A DNA stretch of 64,000 bases from Ohtaekwangia sp. Its GTDB lineage: Bacteria > Bacteroidota > Bacteroidia > Cytophagales > Cyclobacteriaceae. The notes beneath the pieces were generated by a model. That model saw nothing but the letters and a program-made list of their open reading frames with translations. It was not told the origin of the DNA and made no database searches. The stretch is from the NCBI GenBank assembly GCA_021155195.1, contig JAJNPV010000037.1, positions 682,001 through 746,000 of the forward strand. The letters run 5' to 3'. Of the stretch, positions 36,526 to 45,200 are shown piece by piece; positions within the stretch are counted from its first letter, which is position 1, and each line of letters begins with the position of its first letter. A program made the position numbers and the translations under genes.

Positions 36526-36815
36526 AAGATGATGGCAATGCGATGCATATTGGGCAGGCAATTCAGCAATTGCTCGGTCGCTACAATATTAAATCTAAGT
36601 TTGACGAAGCCAACCTGGTAAGTTCATGGGAGAGGTTGGTGGGTAAGCCCATTGCTAAACGCACCAAAAAACTCTATATCCGAAACAAAGTTCTTTTTGT
36701 TGAACTGGAGAGCCCATCACTAAAAAATGACCTCGCCATCCACAAAAGTCAGGTTATTGAGGTTCTCCAAAAGGAGTTTGGAACCGAAGTTGTCAAAGAT
36801 TTGGTGATCATGTGA
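36510..36815 (+). CDS. DUF721 / DciA-like protein
   Basis: A 101-residue basic protein with the DUF721 core: IGQAIQQLLGRYNIKSKFDE, SSWERLVGKPIAKRTKKLYI, and LFVELESPSLKNDLAIHKSQ. DciA proteins of this family help load the replicative helicase in bacteria without DnaC. Its 16-base overlap with recF points to coordinated expression of two replication and repair factors. The start could also be the Met at 36543. Confidence 0.9.
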   Translation: MARNIKDDGNAMHIGQAIQQLLGRYNIKSKFDEANLVSSWERLVGKPIAKRTKKLYIRNKVLFVELESPSLKNDLAIHKSQVIEVLQKEFGTEVVKDLVIM

Positions 36816-36865
36816 AATTGACCGGGGTAACTTTCATACTTCGTGTTATAAAATAGCGTCTGGGG

Positions 36866-36896
36866 TTTGTCTAAACCGAAAAACCGTATAATTTTG
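36866..36896 (+). promoter_or_regulatory. Promoter of the tRNA-tuf operon
   Basis: TTTG (36866-36869), a 19-base spacer, and TAATTTTG (36889-36896), followed by CACTCCT. It has the same spacing and downstream bases as the promoters of rpsT, tRNA-Trp/secE and rpsL. Confidence 0.85.
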
Positions 36897-36933
36897 CACT
36901 CCTATTTTTTTAGCGAAAGTTAAAGATGATAGG

Positions 36934-36958
36934 AAAAGGCTCTGAAAGGAGCCTTTTT
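36934..36958 (+). terminator. Terminator or attenuator in the tRNA-tuf leader
   Basis: The arms AAAAGGCTC (36934-36942) and GAGCCTTTT (36949-36957) enclose TGAAAG and are followed by T. It lies about 120 bases after the DUF721 stop but also about 30-40 bases downstream of the expected start of the tRNA operon transcript. It may therefore end recF read-through, attenuate the tRNA operon, or both. Confidence 0.8.
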
Positions 36959-36988
36959 AAACGTTCTCATTTTAAATGAAAATCGTTG

Positions 36989-37071
36989 GGGGAGATACTC
37001 AAGCGGCCAACGAGGACAGACTGTAAATCTGTTGACTTATGTCTTCACAGGTTCGAATCCTGTTCTCCCCA
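36989..37071 (+). tRNA. tRNA-Tyr (GTA)
   Basis: An 83-base tRNA with a long variable arm as expected for Tyr. The acceptor arms GGGGAGA and TCTCCCC pair, A is the discriminator, and the anticodon loop CTGTAAA has GTA at 37023-37025. The T loop is in GGTTCGAATCC. CCA is not encoded. Confidence 0.97.
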
Positions 37072-37112
37072 CAATCTATTTGGTGATTGGTTTAGCCACT
37101 CATAAATAACAA

Positions 37113-37185
37113 GCGGGAGTAGCTCAGTTGGTAGAGCGATAGCCTTCCAAGCTATAGGTCGCGAGTTCGAGCCTCGTCTCCCGCT
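37113..37185 (+). tRNA. tRNA-Gly (TCC)
   Basis: A 73-base tRNA. Acceptor arms GCGGGAG and CTCCCGC, discriminator T, anticodon loop CTTCCAA with TCC at 37146-37148 between ATAGC and GCTAT. CCA is not encoded. Confidence 0.97.
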
Positions 37186-37263
37186 CAGTAGGTTGTTTGT
37201 TCGTTATTCGTTATTCGAACTGATTACGGATAACTGATACAAAAACAGGCAACGGTGTTAAAA

Positions 37264-37335
<72 letters not shown>

Positions 37336-37341
37336 CAAGAA

Positions 37342-37417
37342 GCTGTTGAATATTTTGGATTTGAGAGCGTATCCTTGATTAAAGAGGTCGCCCCGCTCCA
37401 AGTCGGGGTCAACAGCT
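37342..37417 (+). pseudogene. tRNA-Thr-like relic in the tuf leader
   Basis: Starting seven bases after tRNA-Thr, this 76-base stretch repeats its acceptor stem exactly (GCTGTTG at 37342-37348, CAACAGC at 37410-37416, then T). It also aligns with its centre: GAGCGTATCCTTGATTAAAG, then AGAGGTCG, against the GAGCAC-TTCCTTGGTAA and AGAGGTCG of the gene. The D arm and the anticodon stem no longer pair. The T arm has new bases on both sides (CCCCG/CGGGG, enlarged loop CTCCAAGT) but still forms a stem. It is probably a tandem duplicate that lost tRNA function; a retained structural role is possible. Confidence 0.7.
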
Positions 37418-37579
37418 CTGAACTTGAAATGATTATTTCAATAACGATTGGAATAATTAAGAGATTTGAAATTTTGTTTATTTGAATTTTATGATTGCTG
37501 ATGGGTAGCGCCAGTTAATAAGCAATTGCAAAACTTCAACATAACCCCAATCGACAGGCTTATTATGTTTAGGGTGTAA

Positions 37580-37597
37580 GGCTTTCTAGCGAAAGCC
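37580..37597 (+). promoter_or_regulatory. Hairpin in the tuf 5' untranslated region
   Basis: GGCTTTC (37580-37586) and GAAAGCC (37591-37597) pair around TAGC, 63 bases before the tuf start. No T-run follows, so it is not a terminator. It could stabilise the mRNA or mark a processing site after release of the tRNAs. The rest of the 242-base gap from 37418 holds no gene. Confidence 0.5.
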
Positions 37598-37659
37598 ATT
37601 GAATAGTAACTTATTTAATTAATTATACACTTTTAAACTTTAAACCGGGATTTTCAAAT

Positions 37660-38847
37660 ATGGCAAAAGAAAATTTTGATCGCTCGAAACCACACGTAAA
37701 CATTGGTACAATCGGGCACGTAGATCATGGAAAAACTACTCTAACTGCTGCAATCACGCAGGTTCTTTCTAAGAAAGGCCTTGCTGCTGTGCGCGACTTC
37801 TCTTCAATCGACAACGCTCCTGAAGAAAAAGAAAGAGGTATTACAATCAACACATCACACGTTGAGTACGCAACTGACAAGAGACACTACGCTCACGTAG
37901 ATTGTCCTGGTCACGCTGACTATGTTAAAAACATGGTTACAGGTGCCGCTCAAATGGACGGTGCTATTCTTGTAGTAGCAGCAACTGACGGACCAATGCC
38001 ACAAACTCGTGAGCATATCCTTCTTGCTCGTCAGGTAGGCGTACCTGCACTTGTTGTATTTATGAACAAGGTTGATTTGGTTGACGATGCAGAATTGTTG
38101 GAACTTGTTGAAATGGAAGTTCGTGAATTGATGACTTACTACAGCTTCCCTGGCGATACCATGCCAGTTATTAAAGGATCTGCATTGGGTGCATTGAATG
38201 GTGAACCAAAATGGGTTGAGAAAGTTGAAGAACTAATGGATGCGGTGGATAATTTCATTCCAATCCCTGTTCGTTTGGTTGACAAAGATTTCTTGATGCC
38301 TGTTGAAGACGTATTCTCAATCACTGGTCGTGGTACTGTTGCTACTGGCCGTGTTGAGCGTGGTGTTATCAAAACTGGCGATCCGGTTCAAATTCTTGGA
38401 ATGGGCGCTGAAAACTTGACTTCTACCATCACTGGTGTTGAAATGTTCCGCAAAATTCTTGACAGAGGAGAAGCTGGTGACAACGTAGGTTTGTTGTTGC
38501 GTGGTATTGAAAAGGAGCAAATCTGCCGTGGTATGGTTATTTGTAAGCCAAACTCAGTTACTCCACACGCTAAATTCAAAGCTGAAGTTTACGTATTGAG
38601 CAAAGAAGAAGGTGGTCGTCATACCCCATTCTTTAACAAATACCGTCCTCAGTTCTATTTCCGTACTACAGACGTAACAGGTGAGTGTAAACTTCCTGCA
38701 GGTGTAGAAATGGTTATGCCTGGTGATAACGTGTCTATCGAGGTTGAGCTAATCAACAAGATCGCTATGGAAAAAGGTCTTCGTTTCGCGATTCGCGAAG
38801 GTGGCCGTACTGTAGGATCAGGTCAGGTTACTGAAATTCTTGACTAA
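37660..38847 (+). CDS. tuf: Elongation factor Tu
   Basis: A 395-residue GTPase that delivers aminoacyl-tRNA to the ribosome. G1 is GHVDHGKT (residues 19-26), G3 is DCPGHADY, G4 is NKVD, and domains 2 and 3 are complete, ending GSGQVTEILD. It lies downstream of three tRNA genes and the tRNA-like relic. Codon use is highly biased towards one synonym per residue, as expected for one of the most expressed genes. It is closed by a strong terminator. Confidence 0.99.
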   Translation: MAKENFDRSKPHVNIGTIGHVDHGKTTLTAAITQVLSKKGLAAVRDFSSIDNAPEEKERGITINTSHVEYATDKRHYAHVDCPGHADYVKNMVTGAAQMDGAILVVAATDGPMPQTREHILLARQVGVPALVVFMNKVDLVDDAELLELVEMEVRELMTYYSFPGDTMPVIKGSALGALNGEPKWVEKVEELMDAVDNFIPIPVRLVDKDFLMPVEDVFSITGRGTVATGRVERGVIKTGDPVQILGMGAENLTSTITGVEMFRKILDRGEAGDNVGLLLRGIEKEQICRGMVICKPNSVTPHAKFKAEVYVLSKEEGGRHTPFFNKYRPQFYFRTTDVTGECKLPAGVEMVMPGDNVSIEVELINKIAMEKGLRFAIREGGRTVGSGQVTEILD

Positions 38848-38906
38848 GAACAGATTTACCCTATTAAGTTACTTAAAACAGGGTAAATAGCTGATAATCA
38901 ATAAAG

Positions 38907-38942
38907 AGCGTTTCTAAGATTTTTCTTGGAAACGCTTTTGTT
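38907..38942 (+). terminator. Terminator of tuf
   Basis: A 13-base stem (AGCGTTTCTAAGA against TCTTGGAAACGCT, one T-G pair) around TTTT, followed by TTTTGTTTT. A weaker inverted repeat TTTACCCT/AGGGTAAA lies between it and the stop codon. The T-run includes the -33 box of the next promoter. Confidence 0.92.
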
Positions 38943-38967
38943 TTCTTTGGCTCTTATTCTACCTTTG
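38937..38967 (+). promoter_or_regulatory. Promoter of tRNA-Trp, secE, nusG and rpl genes
   Basis: TTTG (38937-38940), a 19-base spacer and TACCTTTG (38960-38967), continuing CAGTCCTT. The bases TACCTTTGCAGTCCTT are identical in the rpsL promoter. Confidence 0.88.
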
Positions 38968-39024
38968 CAGTCCTTTTAAATTGAGGGTTGTACGGGTGTG
39001 ATTGGAGAGAGGTGAACTGCTTAT

Positions 39025-39095
39025 ACGGGAATAGTTCAATGGTAGAATAGAGGTCTCCAAAACCTTTGATCAGGGTTCGAATCCTTGTTCCCGTG
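39025..39095 (+). tRNA. tRNA-Trp (CCA)
   Basis: A 71-base tRNA. Acceptor arms ACGGGAA and TTCCCGT, discriminator G, anticodon loop CTCCAAA with CCA, and T arm around GGTTCGAATCC. The CCA end is not encoded. Confidence 0.96.
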
Positions 39096-39189
39096 CAAAA
39101 AATGGAAATACTGCTTTTAAACACGATTAAAAGTAGTATACACCCTCTAACAAAGGGCGGATTGTTTCAAGGAATCGTGAAAGTTTAAA

Positions 39190-39384
39190 ATGATGGAAAA
39201 CGTTAAGAACTATATTTTAGAATCCATTGACGAAATCCGTAACAAGGTTTCGTGGCCTAAATTCAATGAACTGCAAAGCAGCGCCATTTTGGTGCTGGTA
39301 GCTTCTTTGATCTTCGCCATTCTGATTGGATTTGTTGATTTAGGTTTTAAGAACGCTTTGGCTTGGTTTTATAAAGAATTATAA
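39190..39384 (+). CDS. secE: Preprotein translocase subunit SecE
   Basis: A 64-residue SecE with a single transmembrane segment (about residues 33-55) preceded by the amphipathic helix with DEIRNKVSWPKFNELQSSA, which contains the conserved V-x-W-P motif. It stabilises SecY in the inner-membrane translocon. The first two codons are both ATG (39190 or 39193). It is 11 bases upstream of nusG. Confidence 0.97.
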   Translation: MMENVKNYILESIDEIRNKVSWPKFNELQSSAILVLVASLIFAILIGFVDLGFKNALAWFYKEL

Positions 39385-39395
39385 GAGAAATTCTG

Positions 39396-39956
39396 ATGGG
39401 TGAGCTAAAGTGGTATGTTTTACGCGTAATCAGCGGCCAGGAAAAGAAAGTGAAATCTTACCTGGAATCTGAGATCGAGCGGTCTAAACTAGTCGAGTTT
39501 ATCCCGCAAATTATGATCCCGTCTGAGAAAGTGTATGAAATGCGAAACGGCAAAAAGCGTGTGAGAGAAAGAAATTTCTTTCCGGGCTATGTACTCGTTT
39601 CGGCAGACCTTAGTAATGGAGAGGCTTATCATACAGTGAATAACATTCCCGGTGTGATTGGTTTTCTAGGAAGTAACGGATCAAGTGCCACGTCAAAAGA
39701 ACCGGTTGCCTTAAGACAAACTGAGGTAAACCGTATTTTAGGTAAAGTTGATGAAGTTGATCAGTTTGAGGAGAAATTAGAGACTCCTTTTATTAAGGGC
39801 GAATCAGTAAAAGTAATGGATGGTCCATTCAGTGGTTTCACAGGTTCGGTTGAAGAGATTTTTGAAGATAAAAAGAAACTCAATGTAATGGTGAAAATTT
39901 TCGGAAGAAATACACCAGTTGAATTGAGCTATATGCAAGTGGAAAAGTTAGACTAG
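39396..39956 (+). CDS. nusG: Transcription termination/antitermination factor NusG
   Basis: A 186-residue NusG. The N-terminal NGN domain (residues 4-120) has WYVLRVISGQEKKVKSYLE and NFFPGYVLV, and the C-terminal KOW domain (residues 130-186) has VKVMDGPFSGFTGSVEEI. It links RNA polymerase with Rho or the leading ribosome. It is encoded between secE and rplK as usual. Such coupling matters for the aromatic attenuator described later in the window. Confidence 0.98.
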   Translation: MGELKWYVLRVISGQEKKVKSYLESEIERSKLVEFIPQIMIPSEKVYEMRNGKKRVRERNFFPGYVLVSADLSNGEAYHTVNNIPGVIGFLGSNGSSATSKEPVALRQTEVNRILGKVDEVDQFEEKLETPFIKGESVKVMDGPFSGFTGSVEEIFEDKKKLNVMVKIFGRNTPVELSYMQVEKLD

Positions 39957-39963
39957 TAATATA

Positions 39964-40404
39964 ATGGCTAAGTTAGTAACAGGTTATTTGAAATTGCAGG
40001 TAAAGGGAGGCGCGGCAAATCCAGCACCACCAATCGGTCCTGCCTTAGGTTCAAAAGGTTTGAACATCATGGATTTTTGCAAGCAATTCAATGCAAGAAC
40101 CCAGGAGAAGCAAGGACAAGTATTGCCTGTGCTTATCACAATCTATAACGACAAGTCTTTTGACTTTGTAATAAAGACCCCTCCGGCTGCCGTATTAATT
40201 ATGGAAGCTGTGAAAATTCAAAATGGATCAAAGGAACCTAATCGTATTAAGGTTGGATCAATTTCCTGGGATCAAATCAAAAAAATAGCTGAGCTAAAAA
40301 TGCCTGATTTGAATGCATTTAAAGTTGAATCTGCCATGAAAATGGTAGCCGGAACCGCGCGCAGCATGGGTGTAACAGTTAGTGGAAATGCTCCTTGGGA
40401 ATAA
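39964..40404 (+). CDS. rplK: 50S ribosomal protein L11
   Basis: A 146-residue L11, part of the GTPase-associated centre. Seen are LQVKGGAANPAPPIGPALGS near the N-terminus and the C-terminal rRNA-binding domain ending SAMKMVAGTARSMGVTVSG. It is 12 bases upstream of rplA, with which it forms the L11 operon. Confidence 0.99.
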   Translation: MAKLVTGYLKLQVKGGAANPAPPIGPALGSKGLNIMDFCKQFNARTQEKQGQVLPVLITIYNDKSFDFVIKTPPAAVLIMEAVKIQNGSKEPNRIKVGSISWDQIKKIAELKMPDLNAFKVESAMKMVAGTARSMGVTVSGNAPWE

Positions 40405-40416
40405 ATAATTAGAGCA

Positions 40417-41112
40417 ATGGGAAAGTTGACAAAAAATAGAAAGGCTGTACTAGCCAAATACGATCAGGAAAAGATTTATTCTCTTACTGAAGCATCAAGC
40501 GTAGTTAAAGAAATCACTTTTGCAAAGTTTGATTCTTCTGTAGATGTAGATATCCGCTTGGGTGTTGATCCTAAGAAGTCGGATCAGATGGTGCGTGGTG
40601 TAGTAAGCTTGCCTCATGGTTTGGGTAAAGTAGTTCGTGTATTGGTTCTTTGTTCGCCTGATAAACAACAGGAAGCAAAAGATGCTGGTGCTGAGCACGT
40701 AGGGTTGGATGATTATATCCAAAAGATTGAAGCAGGTTGGACAGACATTGATGTAATCATCACGATGCCTACCGTTATGGCTAAAGTAGGTAAGTTAGGA
40801 AAGGTACTTGGGCCACGAGGTCTTATGCCAAACCCTAAGTCTGGAACAGTTACCCTTGAAGTAGGTAAGGCTGTGAAAGATGTAAAGGCCGGTAAAGTAG
40901 ATTTTAAAATAGATAAACAAGGCATCATACACGCCAGCGTGGGTAAGGCTTCCTTCAGTGCAGAGAAAATCAGAGACAATGCGGCTGAACTTATTAACAC
41001 GGTGACAAAGCTTAAGCCTGCTTCATCAAAAGGTACATACTTACAAAGTATCAGCCTTTCAACTACGATGAGCCCAGGTATTAAGGTTGATGTTGGTTCA
41101 ATAGCAGGTTAA
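40417..41112 (+). CDS. rplA: 50S ribosomal protein L1
   Basis: A 231-residue L1, the mobile stalk protein that in other bacteria also represses its own operon by binding mRNA. Motifs are FDSSVDVDIRLGVDPKKSDQ, RGVVSLPHGLGK, GRVLGPRGLMPNPKSGT-like LGPRGLMPNPKSGTVT, and FKIDKQGIIHASVGKASF. No L1-binding site was identified by eye upstream of rplK. Confidence 0.99.
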   Translation: MGKLTKNRKAVLAKYDQEKIYSLTEASSVVKEITFAKFDSSVDVDIRLGVDPKKSDQMVRGVVSLPHGLGKVVRVLVLCSPDKQQEAKDAGAEHVGLDDYIQKIEAGWTDIDVIITMPTVMAKVGKLGKVLGPRGLMPNPKSGTVTLEVGKAVKDVKAGKVDFKIDKQGIIHASVGKASFSAEKIRDNAAELINTVTKLKPASSKGTYLQSISLSTTMSPGIKVDVGSIAG

Positions 41113-41123
41113 TATTTACAATC

Positions 41124-41651
41124 ATGACCAAGGAAGAAAAAGGACAAATTATAGATGAGCTGGCTGAGAAGTTTTCTCAGAACACTCACTTTTATATTAC
41201 TGATGCCTCCGGATTGACGGTAGCTCAGATTAATGCATTCCGCAGAATTTGCTTTCAGGCAGGTATTGAATACAAAGTGTATAAGAATACCCTTATCCGA
41301 AAAGCACTCGAAAAGCAGAAGGGAAATTTTGAGGAATTAAACCAAGTGTTACAAGGTTTTTCAGGTGTTATCTTCTCGAAAGAGTCTGGTAATGCGCCTG
41401 CAAGAGCCATTCAGGAATACCAACGCAAATTAGAAGGTAAACCTGCATTAAAAGCCGCTTCCATAGATGCTTCCATATTTGTTGGAGCGGAACATTTGAC
41501 CACGCTAAGTGAGATGAAGTCGAAGAACGAACTCATTGGCGATATCATTTCCTTGTTGCAATCTCCTACCAAAAATGTATTGTCTGCCCTGTTAAGTGGC
41601 AAGCAAACAGTAGCTGGCTTGGTGAAAGCACTGGAAGAAAGAAAACAGTAA
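41124..41651 (+). CDS. rplJ: 50S ribosomal protein L10
   Basis: A 175-residue L10, the base of the L7/L12 stalk. It opens MTKEEKGQIIDELAEKFSQN and contains YKVYKNTLIRKALEKQ. The C-terminal helix (residues 140-175) binds L7/L12 dimers. It lies 31 bases upstream of rplL. Confidence 0.98.
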   Translation: MTKEEKGQIIDELAEKFSQNTHFYITDASGLTVAQINAFRRICFQAGIEYKVYKNTLIRKALEKQKGNFEELNQVLQGFSGVIFSKESGNAPARAIQEYQRKLEGKPALKAASIDASIFVGAEHLTTLSEMKSKNELIGDIISLLQSPTKNVLSALLSGKQTVAGLVKALEERKQ

Positions 41652-41682
41652 TAAAAAAAGAAAATTTAAACACTAACAAATC

Positions 41683-42063
41683 ATGGCTGACGTAAAATCT
41701 CTTGGCGACCAACTGGTAGAACTTACCGTAAAAGAAGTAAATGAATTAGCTTCTTATTTAAAGGAAACACATGGCATTGAGCCTGCTGCTGCTGCAGTTA
41801 TCGCTGGCCCTGCGGCTGGTGGTGCAGCGGGTGGTGCAGCTGCTGCTGAAAAGACCAACTTCGATGTAGTATTGAAGGCTGCTGGTCCTAATAAACTTCA
41901 AATCGTAAAACTTGTTAAGGAATTAACGGGTCTTGGCTTAAAAGAAGCTAAAGATGTAGTTGATGGAGCTCCTAAAACAATCAAAGAAGGCTTACCAAAA
42001 GACGAAGCTGAAAGTCTCAAGAAGCAACTTGCTGAGGCTGGTGCCGAAGTTGAGTTGAAATAA
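41683..42063 (+). CDS. rplL: 50S ribosomal protein L7/L12
   Basis: A 126-residue acidic protein with an N-terminal dimerisation domain, an Ala/Gly-rich hinge (residues 36-56) and the C-terminal factor-binding domain with KTNFDVVLKAAGPNKLQIVK and GLGLKEAKDVVDGAPK. It recruits EF-Tu and EF-G. A hairpin that can partly terminate transcription follows before rpoB. Confidence 0.99.
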   Translation: MADVKSLGDQLVELTVKEVNELASYLKETHGIEPAAAAVIAGPAAGGAAGGAAAAEKTNFDVVLKAAGPNKLQIVKLVKELTGLGLKEAKDVVDGAPKTIKEGLPKDEAESLKKQLAEAGAEVELK

Positions 42064-42102
42064 TAACTTGAGAGACGCGGATACCGTCTGAAAAGGAAAT
42101 TC

Positions 42103-42140
42103 AGACCCCATTCCCTTTAATTGGGGACTGGGGTCTTTCC
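42103..42140 (+). terminator. Partial terminator between rplL and rpoB
   Basis: AGACCCCA (42103-42110) and TGGGGTCT (42129-42136) pair, with a nested TCCC/GGGA stem inside the 18-base loop, and TTTCCC follows. The T-run is short, so leaky termination is expected. It would lower rpoBC expression relative to the ribosomal protein genes, as in E. coli. Confidence 0.75.
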
Positions 42141-42215
42141 CTATTTATGCCAGCAATGGCAAGTATTCAAATTTCGTTTTTTAGTCTAGTCCAGGAAATT
42201 TAAACCTAAAGTACC

Positions 42216-45200
42216 TTGGCAAAGAAGACAGCAACTAATAGAATAGACTTCTCATCAATTGAGAAGGTTTTGGAATATCCTGATTTTTTGGATATTCAAC
42301 TTCAATCGTTTAAAGACTTCTTGCAGATAGAAACACCTGCAGAGAAACGTCAAAATGAAGGGCTCTTCAAAGTTTTTGCAGAGAACTTTCCGATCTCCGA
42401 TTCACGCGAAAACTTCGTGCTTGAGTTTGTGGATTATACAATCGACCCACCGAAGTATAACGTGGACGAATGTATCGATCGCGGACTTACGTTCTCAGTT
42501 CCGTTAAAGGCTAAGTTGCGACTTACCTGTAACGATGAGGACAACGAAGATTTCCAAACAATCGAGCAGGAAGTGTTCCTCGGAAACATTCCTTACATGA
42601 CCGAGAAAGGGTCGTTCGTAATTAATGGAGCTGAGCGTGTAATTGTATCGCAATTGCACCGTTCTCCGGGTGTGTTTTTCGCCATGAGTAAACACACAAA
42701 CGGAACCAAGCTTTATTCAGCGCGGATCATTCCTTTCAAAGGATCGTGGATTGAATTTGCTACCGATGTAAACGCAGTTATGTATGCATACATCGATCGT
42801 AAGAAGAAATTCCCCGTTACCACATTGCTTCGCGCAATTGGATACGGTACAGATAAAGACATCTTGGATCTTTTCGGATTATCGGAAGAGATTGAGGCAA
42901 ACAAGAACACACTTAAAAAGACAGTTGATCGCAAATTGGCAGCTCGTGTTTTGAAAACATGGACTGAAGATTTCGTGGATGAAGATACTGGTGAAGTTGT
43001 TTCGATCGATCGTAACGAAGTGTTACTTGAGCGTGACCATGTAATCACTGCAGAAGATGTTGACACCATTTTAGATTCTGGAGTTAAGTCAATTATCCTT
43101 CATCGTGAAGATGTGAACGTGGCTGATTACCACATCATATTCAATACACTTGCCAAGGATAACTCAAACTCAGAAAAAGAAGCAGTAGAACAGATCTATC
43201 GTCAGCTTAGAAATACGGAAGCTCCGGATGAACAAACAGCGCGTGATATTATTCAAAGCTTGTTCTTCAGCGAGAAACGTTATGACTTAGGTGAAGTAGG
43301 TCGTTACAGAATCAACAAGAAGTTAGGACTTGATCTTAGCTTTGATCAACGTGTATTAACTACAGAGGATATTATCCTTATTGTTAAATACTTGATCGGT
43401 TTGATTAACTCAAAAGCTGTGGTTGATGATATTGACCACTTGAGCAACAGACGTGTAAGAACAGTAGGTGAACAATTGTATTCTCAGTTTGGTGTTGGTC
43501 TTGCCCGTATGGCAAGAACCATCAAAGAAAGAATGAATGTTCGCGATAATGAAGATTTCAAACCAGTTGATTTGATCAACGCAAGAACCTTGTCTAGCGT
43601 AATCAATTCATTCTTTGGTACGAATCAGCTTTCTCAATTTATGGATCAAACTAACCCATTGGCAGAGATCACGCACAAGCGTAGGATGTCTGCCCTTGGT
43701 CCCGGTGGTCTTTCAAGAGAGCGTGCAGGATTTGAGGTTCGTGACGTGCATTACACACACTACGGTCGCTTATGTACTATTGAAACTCCGGAAGGTCCTA
43801 ACATTGGTTTGATTTCGTCTCTCTGCGTTCACGCAAAAGTGAACAAGATGGGCTTTATCGAAACTCCTTACCGCAAGGTTGAAAATGGTAAAGTGAAAGG
43901 CAAGGAGGTTATCTTCCTCACAGCTGAAGAAGAAGATACTTTCAACATCGCGCAAGCAAATATTAAGATCAAGCCAAACGGAGATTTGGAAGAAGATAAG
44001 GTGAAGGCACGTTTTGAAGGAGACTTCCCCGTGGTTGAGCCAAGCGAAATCCGTTATATGGATATTGCTCCAAACCAAATCGTATCAATTGCAGCATCTA
44101 TGATTCCATTCCTGGAACATGATGATGCCAACCGTGCGTTGATGGGGTCGAACATGCAGCGCCAGGCAGTGCCGTTAATCAGACCAGAAGCACCTATCGT
44201 GGGTACAGGTCTTGAAGGTAGAATTGCTTTGGATTCGCGCACATTGATCTTAGCGGAAGCGAATGGTACAGTAGAATTTGTTGATGCGAAGAAGATTGTT
44301 GTTCGCTACGAAGTATCTGAAGAGCAAGAACTTGTTCGTTTCGATGATGAAGTAAAATCATATACGCTGATTAAGTTTAGAAGAACCAATCAGGATACAT
44401 GTATCAACCTTACTCCACTAGTGAAGAAAGGTGATAAAGTATCTAAAGGTCAACCATTGTGTCAGGGATACGGTACAGCAAATGGTGAGTTAGCGCTTGG
44501 TCGCAACTTGCTAGTAGCATACATGCCTTGGCAAGGATATAACTTTGAAGATGCGATTGTAATTTCAGAGCGTGTTGTGCGTGAAGATGTTTACACTTCG
44601 ATTCACGTTGAAGAATTTGAATTGGAAGTTCGTGATACCAAGCGTGGTGAAGAAGAGTTAACCTCTGAAATACCAAACGTAAGTGAAGAAGCTGTTAAGC
44701 ATCTTGACGAAAACGGTATCATCCGCATTGGTGCAGAAGTTAAAGAAGGAGATATTCTAATTGGTAAGATCACTCCTAAAGGAGAAACTGATCCTACTCC
44801 GGAAGAAAAACTTTTGAGGGCGATCTTTGGTGACAAGGCCGGAGATGTGAAAGATGCTTCTATGAAGGCACCTCCATCGTTAAAAGGTGTTGTTATTGAA
44901 ACAAAACTATTCTCAAGGCCTAAACGTGATAAAGATGTTCGCACGAAGTCTAAGAAAGAGTTAGATGCGCTTAAGAATCGTTACAGCAAGAGCTTAACAG
45001 ATTTGAGAGCAGATATGATCAAGAAGCTCACCACGCTGCTTACTGGCAAAACAAGCCAGGGAGTTACTCACAAATTTGGTGATGAACTTATCAGCAAGGG
45101 CGTTAAGTTTTCCGGTAAAGTAATTGAGAATAATCTCTTCCCTGATAAGAACATCTATCGCGATGAGAGCAATTACAATGTGCCTGAAGAAGTAAACTTG

